64,000 bases of DNA, taken from positions 96,757 to 160,756 of the forward strand of contig NZ_JAHCMU010000011.1 in NCBI RefSeq assembly GCF_018449435.1, given 5' to 3'. Below, piece after piece: positions 9,174 through 18,629 of the stretch. Both the position numbers and the translations under genes were made by a program. This DNA comes from Flagellimonas sp. 389. GTDB lineage: Bacteria > Bacteroidota > Bacteroidia > Flavobacteriales > Flavobacteriaceae. The notes under the pieces are model-generated. The model saw nothing but the letters and a program-made list of their open reading frames with translations, did not search any database and was not told the DNA's origin. Within the stretch, counting starts at the first letter, position 1, and each line of letters begins with the position of its first letter.

Positions 9174-9655
9174 TACTCTTTTGTGAAAGAAATTATATCT
9201 CCAACTTCCAATCCCCAAGTATCTGAAAGACCTGCGTTTATTTCCAGTACATATTTTACCGGAACCTGAGAGGAAAGTCCTGTCTCGTTAAAAGGTTGGG
9301 CGTTCTTTTGGAAACTGGCAATTTTTAGGTCTTCATCGATATAGATAATATCCAAAGGGAATTCGGTATTCTTCATATAGAACGAATGCATGGCTACATC
9401 AGGAAAAATAAACAACATTCCTTGATGGTCTTCCATGGACTCGCGGTACATCAACCCTGTTTGGGTCTCATATTCAGATTCAGCTATTTCAATATCCAAA
9501 GTGGTCAAGATGGAATCTGTTTCAGATCGTGTAACGGTAAGTGAGCCTTCTTTGGTAAAACCTATGGTTTCGGTTTTTATTTCTTGCTTGGATTCTGTCT
9601 TGCATGAAATTAATAGCATACTGAAAACCAGTAGCAATAGGAGAAATCTCTTCAT
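9173..9655 (-). CDS. DUF192 family lipoprotein
   Basis: A 160-residue protein with a lipoprotein signal (MKRFLLLLLVFSMLLISC). The mature domain shows the DUF192 pattern: QTGLMYRESMEDHQGMLFIF, then MHSFYMKNTEFPLDIIYID and GLEVGDIISF. DUF192 proteins are small secreted beta-rich proteins without assigned activity. The ATG follows directly after the lgt stop codon. A location next to the lipoprotein maturation gene is suggestive but may be chance. Confidence 0.88.
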   Translation of the reverse strand: MKRFLLLLLVFSMLLISCKTESKQEIKTETIGFTKEGSLTVTRSETDSILTTLDIEIAESEYETQTGLMYRESMEDHQGMLFIFPDVAMHSFYMKNTEFPLDIIYIDEDLKIASFQKNAQPFNETGLSSQVPVKYVLEINAGLSDTWGLEVGDIISFTKE

Positions 9656-10624
9656 TTATTGGGCTATTTTGGATGGATTTGGCCTAAACATGAAATATAA
9701 TCCAACAATGATCATAGGAATGCTTAGCCATTGTCCTGTAGAAAGAAGGCCTAAAGATTCTTCAAAGCCTCCTTGACTCTTTTTAAAATATTCCACAAAA
9801 AAGCGTACTGTCCAAAGGCCGACCATAAAAACTCCGAACAAATATCCGATCTTGTCTTTTTTATCCGTTTTCCAATACAAAAAGTATAGGGCTAGAAAAA
9901 CGAACACGTAGCATATAGCTTCGTATAGTTGCGCAGGATGTCGATAAGGAATCGATTCCAGTACACTTGAAAACTCTGGATTATTCTCAATGGTCTTGTA
10001 TGCTGCGCTAGCTGTTTTCTCATTGGTAATCGACATTGCTTTATAAGCGGGCATATCATCTGAATCCCGTATAAACCGAGTTGCCAAAGCAAATGATTTA
10101 TCAACGACCCTACCATTTATCTCCGAATTGAAAAAATTTCCCAACCGAACAAAAGCGGTTCCTATGGCCGAAGCAACAACCATTCTGTCCAACAACCATA
10201 GCATTTTAATGTCTTTCCATTTTCTACAGTAAAGCCAAACACCTATAATCGCAGCGATAGTTGCTCCATGGCTTGCCAATCCCGTGAATCCTGTGAACTC
10301 ATATCCATTGATAAAACCAAATAAGGAACCTTTAGAACTTTCCCGTATCGGTAATAAAATTTCAATTAAATGATTTTTATAATAATCCCAATCGTAGAAA
10401 AAAACATGTCCCAAACGAGCACCCAACATGATGGATACAACTCCATGAATAAAAAGTGAATCCAATTTTTCCATGGATTTTTTTTCATTCAAAAAGATAC
10501 GCTTCATAATAAACCAGCCAGCTACAAAGGCCGCTATCCAGAGCAAATTATAATATTTAATCTGAATAAACCCTAATTTAAAAAGGGTGCCATCGGGGTT
10601 CCAATTAAAGCCTAGGAAGTACAT
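9656..10624 (-). CDS. lgt: Prolipoprotein diacylglyceryl transferase
   Basis: A 322-residue inner-membrane enzyme that moves diacylglycerol from phosphatidylglycerol to the lipobox cysteine, the first step of lipoprotein maturation. Seven hydrophobic segments. The family signature lies in GTAFVRLGNFFNSEINGR, and YRHPAQLYEA is the second conserved block. The protein is somewhat longer than the E. coli enzyme because of a loop (about residues 170-205) between these blocks, seen in Bacteroidota homologues. First gene of a tight 7-gene series; many lipoproteins in this window are its expected substrates. Confidence 0.95.
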   Translation of the reverse strand: MYFLGFNWNPDGTLFKLGFIQIKYYNLLWIAAFVAGWFIMKRIFLNEKKSMEKLDSLFIHGVVSIMLGARLGHVFFYDWDYYKNHLIEILLPIRESSKGSLFGFINGYEFTGFTGLASHGATIAAIIGVWLYCRKWKDIKMLWLLDRMVVASAIGTAFVRLGNFFNSEINGRVVDKSFALATRFIRDSDDMPAYKAMSITNEKTASAAYKTIENNPEFSSVLESIPYRHPAQLYEAICYVFVFLALYFLYWKTDKKDKIGYLFGVFMVGLWTVRFFVEYFKKSQGGFEESLGLLSTGQWLSIPMIIVGLYFMFRPNPSKIAQ

Positions 10625-10665
10625 GTATTAAATTTTGGGCTAAGATAATTAAATAGATGTTAGTA

Positions 10666-10694
10666 GTCAGTGGTCAGTGGTCAGTGGTCAGTGG
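10666..10694. repeat. Four tandem copies of a GTCAGTG heptamer
   Basis: GTCAGTG occurs four times in perfect tandem (10666, 10673, 10680, 10687), 42 bp upstream of the lgt start. It is a short-sequence tandem repeat of unknown role. Confidence 0.9.
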
Positions 10695-10760
10695 TTCTGT
10701 TGTCGGTTGCTTGTTTCTGTAATTGGATTTTGTCTTTGCACTTGCACTTATAGTTTTGAA

Positions 10761-10849
10761 TTTGATTTTTGAACTTGAACTTGAACTTTGAGTTTGTATT
10801 TGATTTTTGAACTTGAACTTGAACTTGAACTTGAACTTTGAGTTTGTAT
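10761..10849. repeat. Two-level tandem repeat with GAACTT hexamers
   Basis: Two larger units share the frame TTTGATTTTT ... TGAGTTTGTAT. The first (10761-10799) holds 3 hexamers GAACTT, the second (10799-10849) holds 5. The copy-number difference shows array change by slippage. The array lies between yidD and lgt. An open frame on the minus strand (10681-10887) only reflects the repeat. Confidence 0.88.
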
Positions 10850-10858
10850 TTGAATTTT

Positions 10859-11086
10859 TTAAGGAACAGGATCATAGCCTTTGCCACCCCACGGATTACA
10901 GCTAAAAATTCTTTTTATGGATAGCCACCCTCCTTTGAACAATCCATGTTTTTTGAGTGCTTCCAACGTATATGCAGAACAGGTAGGGGAGTATCTACAG
11001 GTTGCTGGAGTGTATGGTGATATTAAAAGTTGATATAGCCTCACCAACAGTACAAAAGGAGCGATAAGGATTTTTTTGATTGACAT
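10859..11086 (-). CDS. yidD: Membrane protein insertion efficiency factor YidD
   Basis: A 75-residue member of the YidD family, small membrane-associated proteins that assist YidC-dependent insertion. The family core is intact: IRLYQ-like [26 protein letters not shown], then the C-terminal [15 protein letters not shown] with its conserved Cys. It has the normal length. Lies 31 bp after cysS, so probably cotranscribed with folE-cysS; in many bacteria it sits next to rnpA/yidC instead. Confidence 0.92.
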   Translation of the reverse strand: MSIKKILIAPFVLLVRLYQLLISPYTPATCRYSPTCSAYTLEALKKHGLFKGGWLSIKRIFSCNPWGGKGYDPVP

Positions 11087-11117
11087 TCCTTTTAATGTTT
11101 GCTATACCTTCTTAAGA

Positions 11118-12599
11118 TTAATTTACGCTAAAGCTAGTGCCATCTTTTCCATCTTTGAGCTGAATGCCCAAAACAGTCAATTTATCTCTAATCTGATCAG
11201 AAGTTGCAAAATCTTTATTAGCTCTGGCCTGATTTCGAAGCTCGATGAGCAAGTCCATTACACCATCCAACGTATTGGAATCATCCTTTACAACGACTTG
11301 ATTCTCTAATCCCAAAACATCATACGCAAAAGTGTTCAAGGTTTGCTGTAGTATGGCTTTGTCCTCTTCGGTTATAGTTTCTGTACCTTCTTTAATTAGG
11401 TTAATGTGCTTTACGGCTTCAAAAAGATGTGCGATTAATATCGGGGTGTTAAAATTATCGTTCATGGCATCATAGCACTTCTGTTTCCATTGAGCAAGGT
11501 CAAAATCAGATGTAGAACCTATTTTGACTTTCTCTAGATTATCCATAGCGTCCATTAGACGATAGTATCCTTTTTCGGAAGCTAATAATGCATCGTCACT
11601 CAAATCCAAAATACTGGTATAATGGGCTTGCATCATAAAAAATCGTACTACGGAAGGTGCATAAGCTTTACTGAGTATATCATTGTCGCCACTGAAAATC
11701 TCTGAAGGATAAATATTGTTCCCAGTAGATTTTGACATTTTTTTACCGTTCAAGGTCAGCATATTCGCATGTAACCAATATTTAACGGGAGATTTTCCGG
11801 TACAAGCTTCGGCCTGGGCTATTTCGCATTCATGGTGCGGAAACTTTAAGTCCATTCCTCCACCATGTATATCAAATGTCTCCCCTAAATATTTTGTGCT
11901 CATGGCAGTACATTCCAGATGCCATCCGGGAAAACCATCGCCCCATGGGGAAGGCCATCTCATGATATGTTGTGGCTCGGCTCTTTTCCATAGTGCAAAA
12001 TCTTGCGGATTTCGTTTTTCATCCTGTGCAGAAAGTTCGCGGGTATTGGCAATCATATCTTCCAATTTTCTTCCGCTAAGCTTGCCGTAATCATTGCTCT
12101 CGCTGAACTTTACAACATCAAAATATACAGAGCCGTTTACTTCGTAGGCAATACCTTTTTCTAAGATTTCTTTGATAATCTCTATTTGCTCTATAATATG
12201 GCCCGTTGCCGTGGGTTCAATACTAGGGGGCAAAAAGTTGAGTTTTTGAAGCGTGTTATGAAAATCGACCGTATACCGCTGCACAACTTCCATCGGTTCA
12301 ATCTGCTCTAACTTGGCCTTTTTTGCAATTTTATCCTCGCCATCGTCAGCATCATTTTCCAAATGTCCGGCATCCGTTATATTACGAACGTACCGCACTT
12401 TGTATCCCAAATGTTTAAAATATCTAAAAATCATATCAAAGGACATAAAGGTGCGGCAGTTTCCTAAATGTACGTTACTGTAAACCGTAGGACCGCAGAC
12501 GTACATACCAATATGGTCTTCATTGATAGGCTCAAAAATTTCTTTCTTCCCAGAAAGTGAATTGTATACTTTTAGGTTTTGGCTTTTGTAAAGTTGCAT
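11118..12599 (-). CDS. cysS: Cysteinyl-tRNA synthetase
   Basis: A 493-residue class I aminoacyl-tRNA synthetase that charges tRNA-Cys. Visible: the zinc-ligand cysteine in YVCGPTVYS, the HIGH-type motif HLGN just after it, the second zinc region WHLECTAMS and HHECEIAQ, the KMSKS loop in [13 protein letters not shown], and the C-terminal DALR-type helical region. Full length. 14 bp downstream of folE and 31 bp upstream of yidD. Confidence 0.96.
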   Translation of the reverse strand: MQLYKSQNLKVYNSLSGKKEIFEPINEDHIGMYVCGPTVYSNVHLGNCRTFMSFDMIFRYFKHLGYKVRYVRNITDAGHLENDADDGEDKIAKKAKLEQIEPMEVVQRYTVDFHNTLQKLNFLPPSIEPTATGHIIEQIEIIKEILEKGIAYEVNGSVYFDVVKFSESNDYGKLSGRKLEDMIANTRELSAQDEKRNPQDFALWKRAEPQHIMRWPSPWGDGFPGWHLECTAMSTKYLGETFDIHGGGMDLKFPHHECEIAQAEACTGKSPVKYWLHANMLTLNGKKMSKSTGNNIYPSEIFSGDNDILSKAYAPSVVRFFMMQAHYTSILDLSDDALLASEKGYYRLMDAMDNLEKVKIGSTSDFDLAQWKQKCYDAMNDNFNTPILIAHLFEAVKHINLIKEGTETITEEDKAILQQTLNTFAYDVLGLENQVVVKDDSNTLDGVMDLLIELRNQARANKDFATSDQIRDKLTVLGIQLKDGKDGTSFSVN

Positions 12600-12613
12600 T
12601 GAAAAGTTAATGG

Positions 12614-13294
12614 TTAAAAGTCGGTCTCTAGGTTGATATAATCCAAAAATTCTCTTCGTACAGCCTCATCCTTGAATTTTCCACCATATTCTGCGGTAAC
12701 GGTGCTGCTTTCAATATCCCGTATCCCCCTGGAATTTACGCAGAGATGTTTGGCATCCATGACACATGCAACATCTTCGGTTCCCAATACTTTTTGTAAT
12801 TCTTTGACAACCTGAATGTTCAATCGCTCCTGAACTTGTGGGCGTTTTGCAAAATAATCCACGATACGGTTCATTTTAGACAGTCCAACAACGGTGCCAT
12901 TGGAAATATAGGCAATATGGGCCCTTCCGATTATTGGTAATAAATGGTGCTCACAAGTGGAGTAGAGTACAATATTTTTCTCCACCAGCATCTCGCCATA
13001 TTTGTACTTGTTTTCAAATGTTGAAGAGTTTGGTTTTCTATCTGGATGTAAGCCTCCAAAGATTTCGTTAACGTACATTTTAGCTACTCTTTTTGGAGTG
13101 CCTTTAAGGCTATCGTCATCCAAATCAAGTCCAAGTGCCAACATTATTTCCCGTACACTCTTTTGTATTCTTTCGATCTTTTCCTCATCACTCAGTACAA
13201 AGGCATCTTTTCTGATAGGTGTCTCGGTAGAAGTGCCAACGTGGTCATTGCCTCTTTCTTCATGTTGTTCATCCAAAGCCTGCTCTAGTTTCAT
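12614..13294 (-). CDS. folE: GTP cyclohydrolase I
   Basis: A 226-residue type I GTP cyclohydrolase, making dihydroneopterin triphosphate from GTP for folate synthesis. The zinc and active-site segments are intact: [38 protein letters not shown] and [13 protein letters not shown]. The first 35 residues are a polar, Glu/His-rich extension. First gene of folE-cysS-yidD. folP, the later folate-pathway gene, lies at 35 kb and is not linked. Confidence 0.95.
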   Translation of the reverse strand: MKLEQALDEQHEERGNDHVGTSTETPIRKDAFVLSDEEKIERIQKSVREIMLALGLDLDDDSLKGTPKRVAKMYVNEIFGGLHPDRKPNSSTFENKYKYGEMLVEKNIVLYSTCEHHLLPIIGRAHIAYISNGTVVGLSKMNRIVDYFAKRPQVQERLNIQVVKELQKVLGTEDVACVMDAKHLCVNSRGIRDIESSTVTAEYGGKFKDEAVRREFLDYINLETDF

Positions 13295-13314
13295 TTGTTA
13301 AATATTCAAGGAAG

Positions 13315-13322
13315 CAAAGATA
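13315..13322 (-). promoter_or_regulatory. Bacteroidota-type -7 element for folE
   Basis: On the minus strand the sequence reads TATCTTTG, matching TAnnTTTG, 20 bp before the folE ATG. No clear -33 element was recognised. Confidence 0.5.
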
Positions 13323-13428
13323 TACATTAATAGGCTATTTAACATCTGGTAGTCCTAGTTTGGCAACATAAATTATTGCCAAAAGAAAAGCCACTATATT
13401 TTTATAATACCCAAACCTACAACCATTT

Positions 13429-15234
13429 ATGGTGAAATCGTGTATAGGAATCTTATTCTTGGTGTTTTTGTGCCAAATAGCCCGTTCGCAGGTCTTACCC
13501 GACTGTGCAGATGCGGTACCTATTTGCAACAACACACCAATAAATGTAGGAGCCAACGGTTTTGGCGTAGATGACTTTGGTGGTGATGGTTCAAGTGGAT
13601 GCCTTGAGCGAACGCTTTCCGGGGCGATAGAATCCAATTCGGCGTGGTACAGGTTTAGGACAGGAGCTTCGGGTCAGTTGGGTTTTAATATAGGGCACGA
13701 TAGTACAGAGGATTGGGACTTTGCCTTGTATAGAGCTAGTGACTGTAATAATTTAGGGGAACCCGTACGGTGCAATTTTTTCGATAATAGTGATTTTAAA
13801 ACATTTTTGGGAGTGGGGGAAGATCCTACGGGAGATGTAGATTCCGTTCACTATGAAGATTGGTTAGACGTAAGTGTAGGTGAGGAATATTACTTGCTCA
13901 TTAATAATTTCAGTAATGTGAATTCTGGATTTTCGATTCAGTTCACGGGAAATATTCTTGTTACAGACCCAATGAACGCCTTGGACTGCTCTATAGTAGA
14001 CAATCTCTTGGGCCCTCCCATTGCTGCCTGCGAAAATGAGACCGTAGTTTTGGATGCCACAACCACAGGTGCAACAAATTATGAATGGTATAGCAATAAT
14101 GGTACCGGATTCCAGCTACTGGCAGCAGCTAGTGGAAGTCCAACATTACAGATATTGAATTCTGCTATGTATAGGGTAGTGGTTTCAACACCTACAGGTT
14201 CTTTGATCAGTGACGTTCAAGTAGCCTTCAATGTCATACCCACTACGGCATCAATAACTGATGAAATACTGTGCTATACAGCAAATTTAGAAGTTGATTT
14301 GGAACTAAAGGATTTTGAAGCACTGGGAACACAGGACCCAGATAGTTTTATTGTTAGTTATCATAGCTCTCAAGCGGATGCGAATCAAGGGATTGATCCA
14401 TTTTCCAAAACATATCAAAAAGGCTTGGGACAAGAGACCATTTATGTGCGGACAACTTCTTTGGCCAATCCCAATTGCTATGATGCCTCTGAAAGTTTTG
14501 TTTTAAATACCATAGAAACACCTGAACTCACTTTTCCTGAAGAAGTGATCATATGTGAGGATAATAATGGTATCGTCATTGGGGAAACTGCTCCCAATCC
14601 AAGTTATAGTTATCAATGGAGTACTGGTGAGCAAACCCCGAACATAACAATTTCGCAGGATGGAGATTACAACTTGACTGTTACGAACTCATCAAATGGT
14701 ATACTTTGTACTGAAAATAGAACCGTTCGTGTGCAAACTTCGGTTTTACCTGTCATCTCGGATATAGAAATAGAAGACCTTAGTTCAAGCAATACGGTAA
14801 CTGTTGTAACAGAAGTAGTAGGAGAATTTGAATATCGTTTGGATGAAGGTACTTTTCAGACTAGTAGTGTTTTTGAAGGGGTCCCGGCAGGGGTTCACAC
14901 GGTAACTATGAGAGATATCTTTGGTTGCGGGGAAGTTGTGGAAAACATTGTGGTTGTAGGCTTTTTGGCTATTTTCTCTCCAAATGGGGATGTGCTCAAC
15001 GAAACATGGCATGTTGAAGGTTTATCTGAATTGAATTCCCCGGTTGTTACCATCTATGATCGTTATGGAAAGTTGCTTAAAGAACTGACGGAATTTAGTC
15101 CGGGTTGGGATGGAAATTTTGATGGCAGACCGCTTCCCTCTACTGATTATTGGTTCAAATTATCCTATTTGGATGAAAACGGAAATAGGATGAACGCGAA
15201 GTATTTACGGAATCATTTCTCCTTGAGAAGATAG
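13429..15234 (+). CDS. T9SS-exported protein with gliding-type C-terminal domain (paralog 1)
   Basis: A 601-residue protein with a signal peptide ending near ARSQ. After it comes a Cys-containing N-terminal domain (CADAVPICNNTP ... SAWYRFRTG ... DFALYRASDC) that recurs in the next gene. The middle holds Ig-like repeats. The C-terminal 80 residues are the T9SS type B sorting domain (gliding CTERM): FSPNGDVLNETWHVEG, IYDRYGKLLKEL, GWDGNFDGRPLPSTDYWF. It is therefore expected to be exported through the type IX system to the cell surface or outside. A role in adhesion is an inference. The start is the ATG before the signal peptide (MVKSCIG). Confidence 0.88.
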   Translation: MVKSCIGILFLVFLCQIARSQVLPDCADAVPICNNTPINVGANGFGVDDFGGDGSSGCLERTLSGAIESNSAWYRFRTGASGQLGFNIGHDSTEDWDFALYRASDCNNLGEPVRCNFFDNSDFKTFLGVGEDPTGDVDSVHYEDWLDVSVGEEYYLLINNFSNVNSGFSIQFTGNILVTDPMNALDCSIVDNLLGPPIAACENETVVLDATTTGATNYEWYSNNGTGFQLLAAASGSPTLQILNSAMYRVVVSTPTGSLISDVQVAFNVIPTTASITDEILCYTANLEVDLELKDFEALGTQDPDSFIVSYHSSQADANQGIDPFSKTYQKGLGQETIYVRTTSLANPNCYDASESFVLNTIETPELTFPEEVIICEDNNGIVIGETAPNPSYSYQWSTGEQTPNITISQDGDYNLTVTNSSNGILCTENRTVRVQTSVLPVISDIEIEDLSSSNTVTVVTEVVGEFEYRLDEGTFQTSSVFEGVPAGVHTVTMRDIFGCGEVVENIVVVGFLAIFSPNGDVLNETWHVEGLSELNSPVVTIYDRYGKLLKELTEFSPGWDGNFDGRPLPSTDYWFKLSYLDENGNRMNAKYLRNHFSLRR

Positions 15235-15348
15235 GCAAAAATGCATTTTATCGATTAACTGTATAATTTTTCGGTCAAAAAATACTAAAAACTCATTTTG
15301 GGCAGTTATACAGGTTATACTTAGTATAATCTTTAGCCCCACAATTCT

Positions 15349-16794
15349 ATGAGAGCCTTGTTAAGCGCTATCTGTTGTATGTTTCTTTTTTCTTTGGAAA
15401 CACATGCCCAAAACTCACCCGATTGTAGAACCGCTATACCCGTTTGTGCGGATGCACCTATTTTATCGTTTACGGACGGTAGTGGTGATATTGATGACTT
15501 TGACCCAGAGGTCATTACACAATCCGGTTGTTTGGAAAAAGGAAGTGTAAGTCTCGCTAATATTGAAAACAATACCTCTTGGTATGTCTTTAGGGCCGGA
15601 ACAAATGGACAAATTGGTTTTGATTTGGAAGCATTGCCCGTTACACCCGGTGGTATAATTACTTCTGAACTGGATTTTGCCCTGTACGGACCTTTTGACC
15701 AAACAGCTGGACAAAACTTTTGTACGGTTATTGGAAATGGAGATGCACAGCCCATACGTTGTAATTATGAGGTTAACGATACAGGTTTCACCGGAATAGG
15801 GGTGAATCCAATAAATGGTAGGGAAGGGGCACCCTTTGTAAAGGGTAGTCAGAATACTTATGATGAGTTTTTAGATGTTATAGCAGGTGAGATCTATTAT
15901 CTATATATTAATAACTACAATACCAATTTTGATGGTGACCCAGAGCCATTCTCCTTGACATTTACGGGCAGCTCTGTTGATGCCGACCAAAATACAGCAC
16001 TGGACTGTACGCTGCGCGACGAATTTTTAGGGTTGGACATTATTGCCTGTGAGGGTGATCCGGACATTGTTCTAAGTGCCTTGAATTCCCCAGCCGGACC
16101 TACAGCCTCATTTTTTACGTGGGAGCTGGATGCAGATGATGATGGCACCTATGAAACTGTTCTGGCAAGTGGACCTGCTGAAACCGAACTAACCGTTACA
16201 AGTCCAAACTCCGGTCGTTACCGTGTGACCATAGAGACTACTTTGGCAACCACCATAACAGATGATATTCTGATCACCTTTTTTGGCGTTCCAGAATTGG
16301 ATGAAGTACGTGTGGTCGATGATCTGGTGAACAGCAACCAAACCGATCCTTATAATATTGAAATAGTTCCTTTAGGGAATGGAGATTATGAATATGCCAT
16401 CAATGATGGGGAGTTTCAGGATGATCCTTTGTTTTTTGATGTGCCCCCGGGCGTTAATACTGTTGTTATCAATGATAAAAACGGATGTGGGATTACGGAA
16501 CCTATAGAATTCTTGGTAGTAGGTTATCCAAAGTTTTTTACGCCTAATGGTGATGGGATTCACGACAATTGGAATGTACTAGGTATCGAAACCCTTTCTG
16601 ATCCCACGGTTTACATTTTTGACCGTTACGGAAAACTGCTAAAGGAATTGGATATCACAGGCGGTTGGGACGGTACTTTTAACGGAAGACAGTTACCGTC
16701 TTCGGATTACTGGTTTCGCTTGGATTATAACCGAGATGATGAAGGTGTTATCGTGGCACGTTCCGTGAGAAGGCACTTTTCTTTGGTTAGATAA
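15349..16794 (+). CDS. T9SS-exported protein with gliding-type C-terminal domain (paralog 2)
   Basis: A 481-residue paralog of the preceding gene with the same layout: signal peptide (ending THAQ), an N-terminal domain starting DCRTAIPVCADAP and containing NTSWYVFRAG and LDFALYGPF, one Ig-like region, and the C-terminal T9SS type B sorting domain (FTPNGDGIHDNWNV, IFDRYGKLLKELD, GWDGTFNGRQLPSSDYWF). It is shorter mainly because Ig-like modules are missing between the two conserved ends. Tandem duplication followed by loss or gain of modules is likely. 114 bp separate the two genes. Confidence 0.88.
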   Translation: MRALLSAICCMFLFSLETHAQNSPDCRTAIPVCADAPILSFTDGSGDIDDFDPEVITQSGCLEKGSVSLANIENNTSWYVFRAGTNGQIGFDLEALPVTPGGIITSELDFALYGPFDQTAGQNFCTVIGNGDAQPIRCNYEVNDTGFTGIGVNPINGREGAPFVKGSQNTYDEFLDVIAGEIYYLYINNYNTNFDGDPEPFSLTFTGSSVDADQNTALDCTLRDEFLGLDIIACEGDPDIVLSALNSPAGPTASFFTWELDADDDGTYETVLASGPAETELTVTSPNSGRYRVTIETTLATTITDDILITFFGVPELDEVRVVDDLVNSNQTDPYNIEIVPLGNGDYEYAINDGEFQDDPLFFDVPPGVNTVVINDKNGCGITEPIEFLVVGYPKFFTPNGDGIHDNWNVLGIETLSDPTVYIFDRYGKLLKELDITGGWDGTFNGRQLPSSDYWFRLDYNRDDEGVIVARSVRRHFSLVR

Positions 16795-16797
16795 CCA

Positions 16798-16845
16798 AAA
16801 AAGACCGGAATGGTCATCCACACCGGCCTTCAGATCTTTTTTATG
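16798..16845. terminator. Possible shared terminator between convergent genes
   Basis: An A-run followed by GA and CCGG is mirrored by CCGG and TC followed by a T-run, giving an imperfect hairpin between the convergent genes ending at 16794 and 16868. The stem is interrupted, so this is tentative. Confidence 0.35.
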
Positions 16846-16867
16846 TGACGTTTACATGATAGAATGC

Positions 16868-18268
16868 CTACTCGCAAACTAATTGAAAGTCTAAGCCGGG
16901 AAATACCCAACCGTTACCTTCAAGATTATCAACTGCCATATCAGCTCCAGGGCCACAGACAGTGATATTCTCCATACCACAGGTAATTCCGGTTGGTCCG
17001 CCGTTATCTTTTACAAAATTGTCCCAACCGACCAAGGTGTTTTCCATGCTCCCTTTGGACATTCCACTGTTATCGAACATACTGAGCATACTCAAAATAT
17101 TTCCAATGTTCCAATCCCCTATATCTTGATCGAAGGCAGAGGCCCCAAAAAACATTATGACCGTGTTGGTGACGCTTCCCGTATTCCACTGGCCAATATC
17201 CTGGTTGAACTCGAAAGCCCCAGCAAACATTCCGCTCATGTTGGTGACTTTTCCCGTATTCCACTGGCCAATATCCTGGTTGAACTCGGAAGCCCCAGCA
17301 AACATTCCGCTCATGTTGGTGACATTTGATGTATCCCAATTACTTATATTGCCATTGAAAGACGATGCTCCTGAAAACATATCGAACATATTCCCAATAT
17401 TGTCTACCTTCCAATCGCCTATGTCCCCGTTAAATTGTTGGGCATTACGGAACATACCAAAAAGGGAAGATACTTGCGATAGGTCGGGCACATCAGTTGC
17501 ATTATAAAACATATTTACACAGTCCTCGAATGCCACTGTCAATTTCTCCCAACCAATAGTGCCCCATTGGTCCAAACTTACAAGTTTGGACGCACTTGGG
17601 AGCCCTGACATCCTTATACTGGGAAAATCTCCCTTGATCGCCACAATATGGTTTCCGGCGGTTGCATACGAATGCGTTATATCTGTATCTCCGGTAATAT
17701 TTTCAATAGTGCCGTCCCCCCAATCGATCATAAAATTGTAGTCATAAGTTATTGACAGACCTATTGTTATGCTTTCACCATTCTCGTTGGTCTTCCAGGT
17801 GGTCACAAAACTGTTGGTATCATCTGCCAGGCTTTCGATTACATCCTCGACATTGACCGTAACTTTCGCATTTGTCTCCAACTCCCCATCCTCAGCGCTC
17901 ACAAAAAGGATATGTTCCGTTTTGGTCTCAAAATCCAGGGATTTTCCGGCAGTTAGGCTAAGGACACCGTCACTGGTGATGTCAAAAAGCCCGTCATCGT
18001 CGGACTCTATGGAAAACGTAAGGCTGTCCCCATCCGGGTCACTAGCTTCTACCGTTCCAATGGGCTGGGCATCGGTGATATCCTCGGCAACGGCAAAGGA
18101 CTGTTCCAGTATGACCGGGGCCTTGTTCTCTTCTTTTGGTGGCACACTGTCGGGGGGCATACTGTTGGGCGGCACACTGTCCGGGGGCACACTGGGCGAA
18201 TCATCCTTGCCACAGGAAAGAGCAATCGAGCAAAGACATAGGAATAGACAAATGTTCTTCAATTTCAT
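16868..18268 (-). CDS. BspA-like (DUF285) surface lipoprotein with cadherin-like and PKD-like parts
   Basis: A 466-residue lipoprotein (lipobox around IALSCG). Residues 25-50 are a low-complexity linker of repeated PPDS/PPNS units. Next comes a cadherin-like domain (APVILEQSFAVAEDI ... DFETKTEHILFV), then a PKD-like stretch (MIDWGDGTIENITG). The second half is built of DUF285/BspA-type units such as NMSGMFAGASEFNQDIGQWN and SFNGNISNWDTSNVTNM. Such proteins are surface adhesins or binding proteins in other bacteria; here that is an inference. Two neighbouring units are nearly identical in DNA. No T9SS sorting domain, so export is probably by the lipoprotein route. Confidence 0.85.
   Translation of the reverse strand: MKLKNICLFLCLCSIALSCGKDDSPSVPPDSVPPNSMPPDSVPPKEENKAPVILEQSFAVAEDITDAQPIGTVEASDPDGDSLTFSIESDDDGLFDITSDGVLSLTAGKSLDFETKTEHILFVSAEDGELETNAKVTVNVEDVIESLADDTNSFVTTWKTNENGESITIGLSITYDYNFMIDWGDGTIENITGDTDITHSYATAGNHIVAIKGDFPSIRMSGLPSASKLVSLDQWGTIGWEKLTVAFEDCVNMFYNATDVPDLSQVSSLFGMFRNAQQFNGDIGDWKVDNIGNMFDMFSGASSFNGNISNWDTSNVTNMSGMFAGASEFNQDIGQWNTGKVTNMSGMFAGAFEFNQDIGQWNTGSVTNTVIMFFGASAFDQDIGDWNIGNILSMLSMFDNSGMSKGSMENTLVGWDNFVKDNGGPTGITCGMENITVCGPGADMAVDNLEGNGWVFPGLDFQLVCE
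17178..17325 (-). repeat. Near-identical 75-bp coding repeat
   Basis: Two consecutive 75-bp units (starting at 17178 and 17253 on the + strand) differ at only a few bases and encode 25-residue BspA-type repeats. Neighbouring units are diverged, so this pair is a recent duplication or has been homogenised. Confidence 0.88.
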
Positions 18269-18629
18269 CTTTATGTAATTTTAGTTTTACACAAATTGAG
18301 ATTTCTTGGTGATAGTTAAGAAGCAAAATGAACGGATACCCCCATTCGTTTGACGAATGGCCATTTTGAGTTGACGGAATTTTTTGTTACCGTCCCAAAA
18401 ATGGAAAGGATAGCACAGCTAGATACTTCTTTGTTCAATACCGAGGGAAATAGGAAGTTTCCCCGATGCCAAGATTCTGGAAAACGAAACTTCGTCCAAA
18501 TGGATACAAGAATTGTGAATGACCGTGTTTGGGGTCTTGGATTTTGGGTTTTGGTTTAAGGTTTTGGGTATAAATTACTGAACACAGGTGTGAATAGATA
18601 TGCTTACGTCGAACCCATGTTAATTATGT
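18269..18629. other. Gene-free stretch with a perfect small hairpin
   Basis: 361 bp without a convincing gene. CCATTCGT (18342-18349) and ACGAATGG (18353-18360) form a perfect 8-bp stem with a 3-nt loop, 74-92 bp upstream of the BspA-like gene. A G/T-rich block at about 18526-18570 consists of imperfect TTTTGGG repeats. An open frame of 69 codons (18350-18559, +) begins inside the hairpin and has no recognisable features. Confidence 0.6.

Noticed and set aside
10666..10849. Possible CRISPR array
   Set aside because: The repeats are directly adjacent hexamers and heptamers without unique spacers, and no cas genes are present.
10681..10887. Open frame on the minus strand with KVQVQVQ/KFKFKFK repeats
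   Set aside because: It is just the translation of the GAACTT and GTCAGTG repeats and runs into yidD; no start context or family.
18350..18559. 69-codon plus-strand frame upstream of the BspA-like gene
   Set aside because: Starts inside a hairpin, runs into a G/T-rich repeat and has no recognisable domain.
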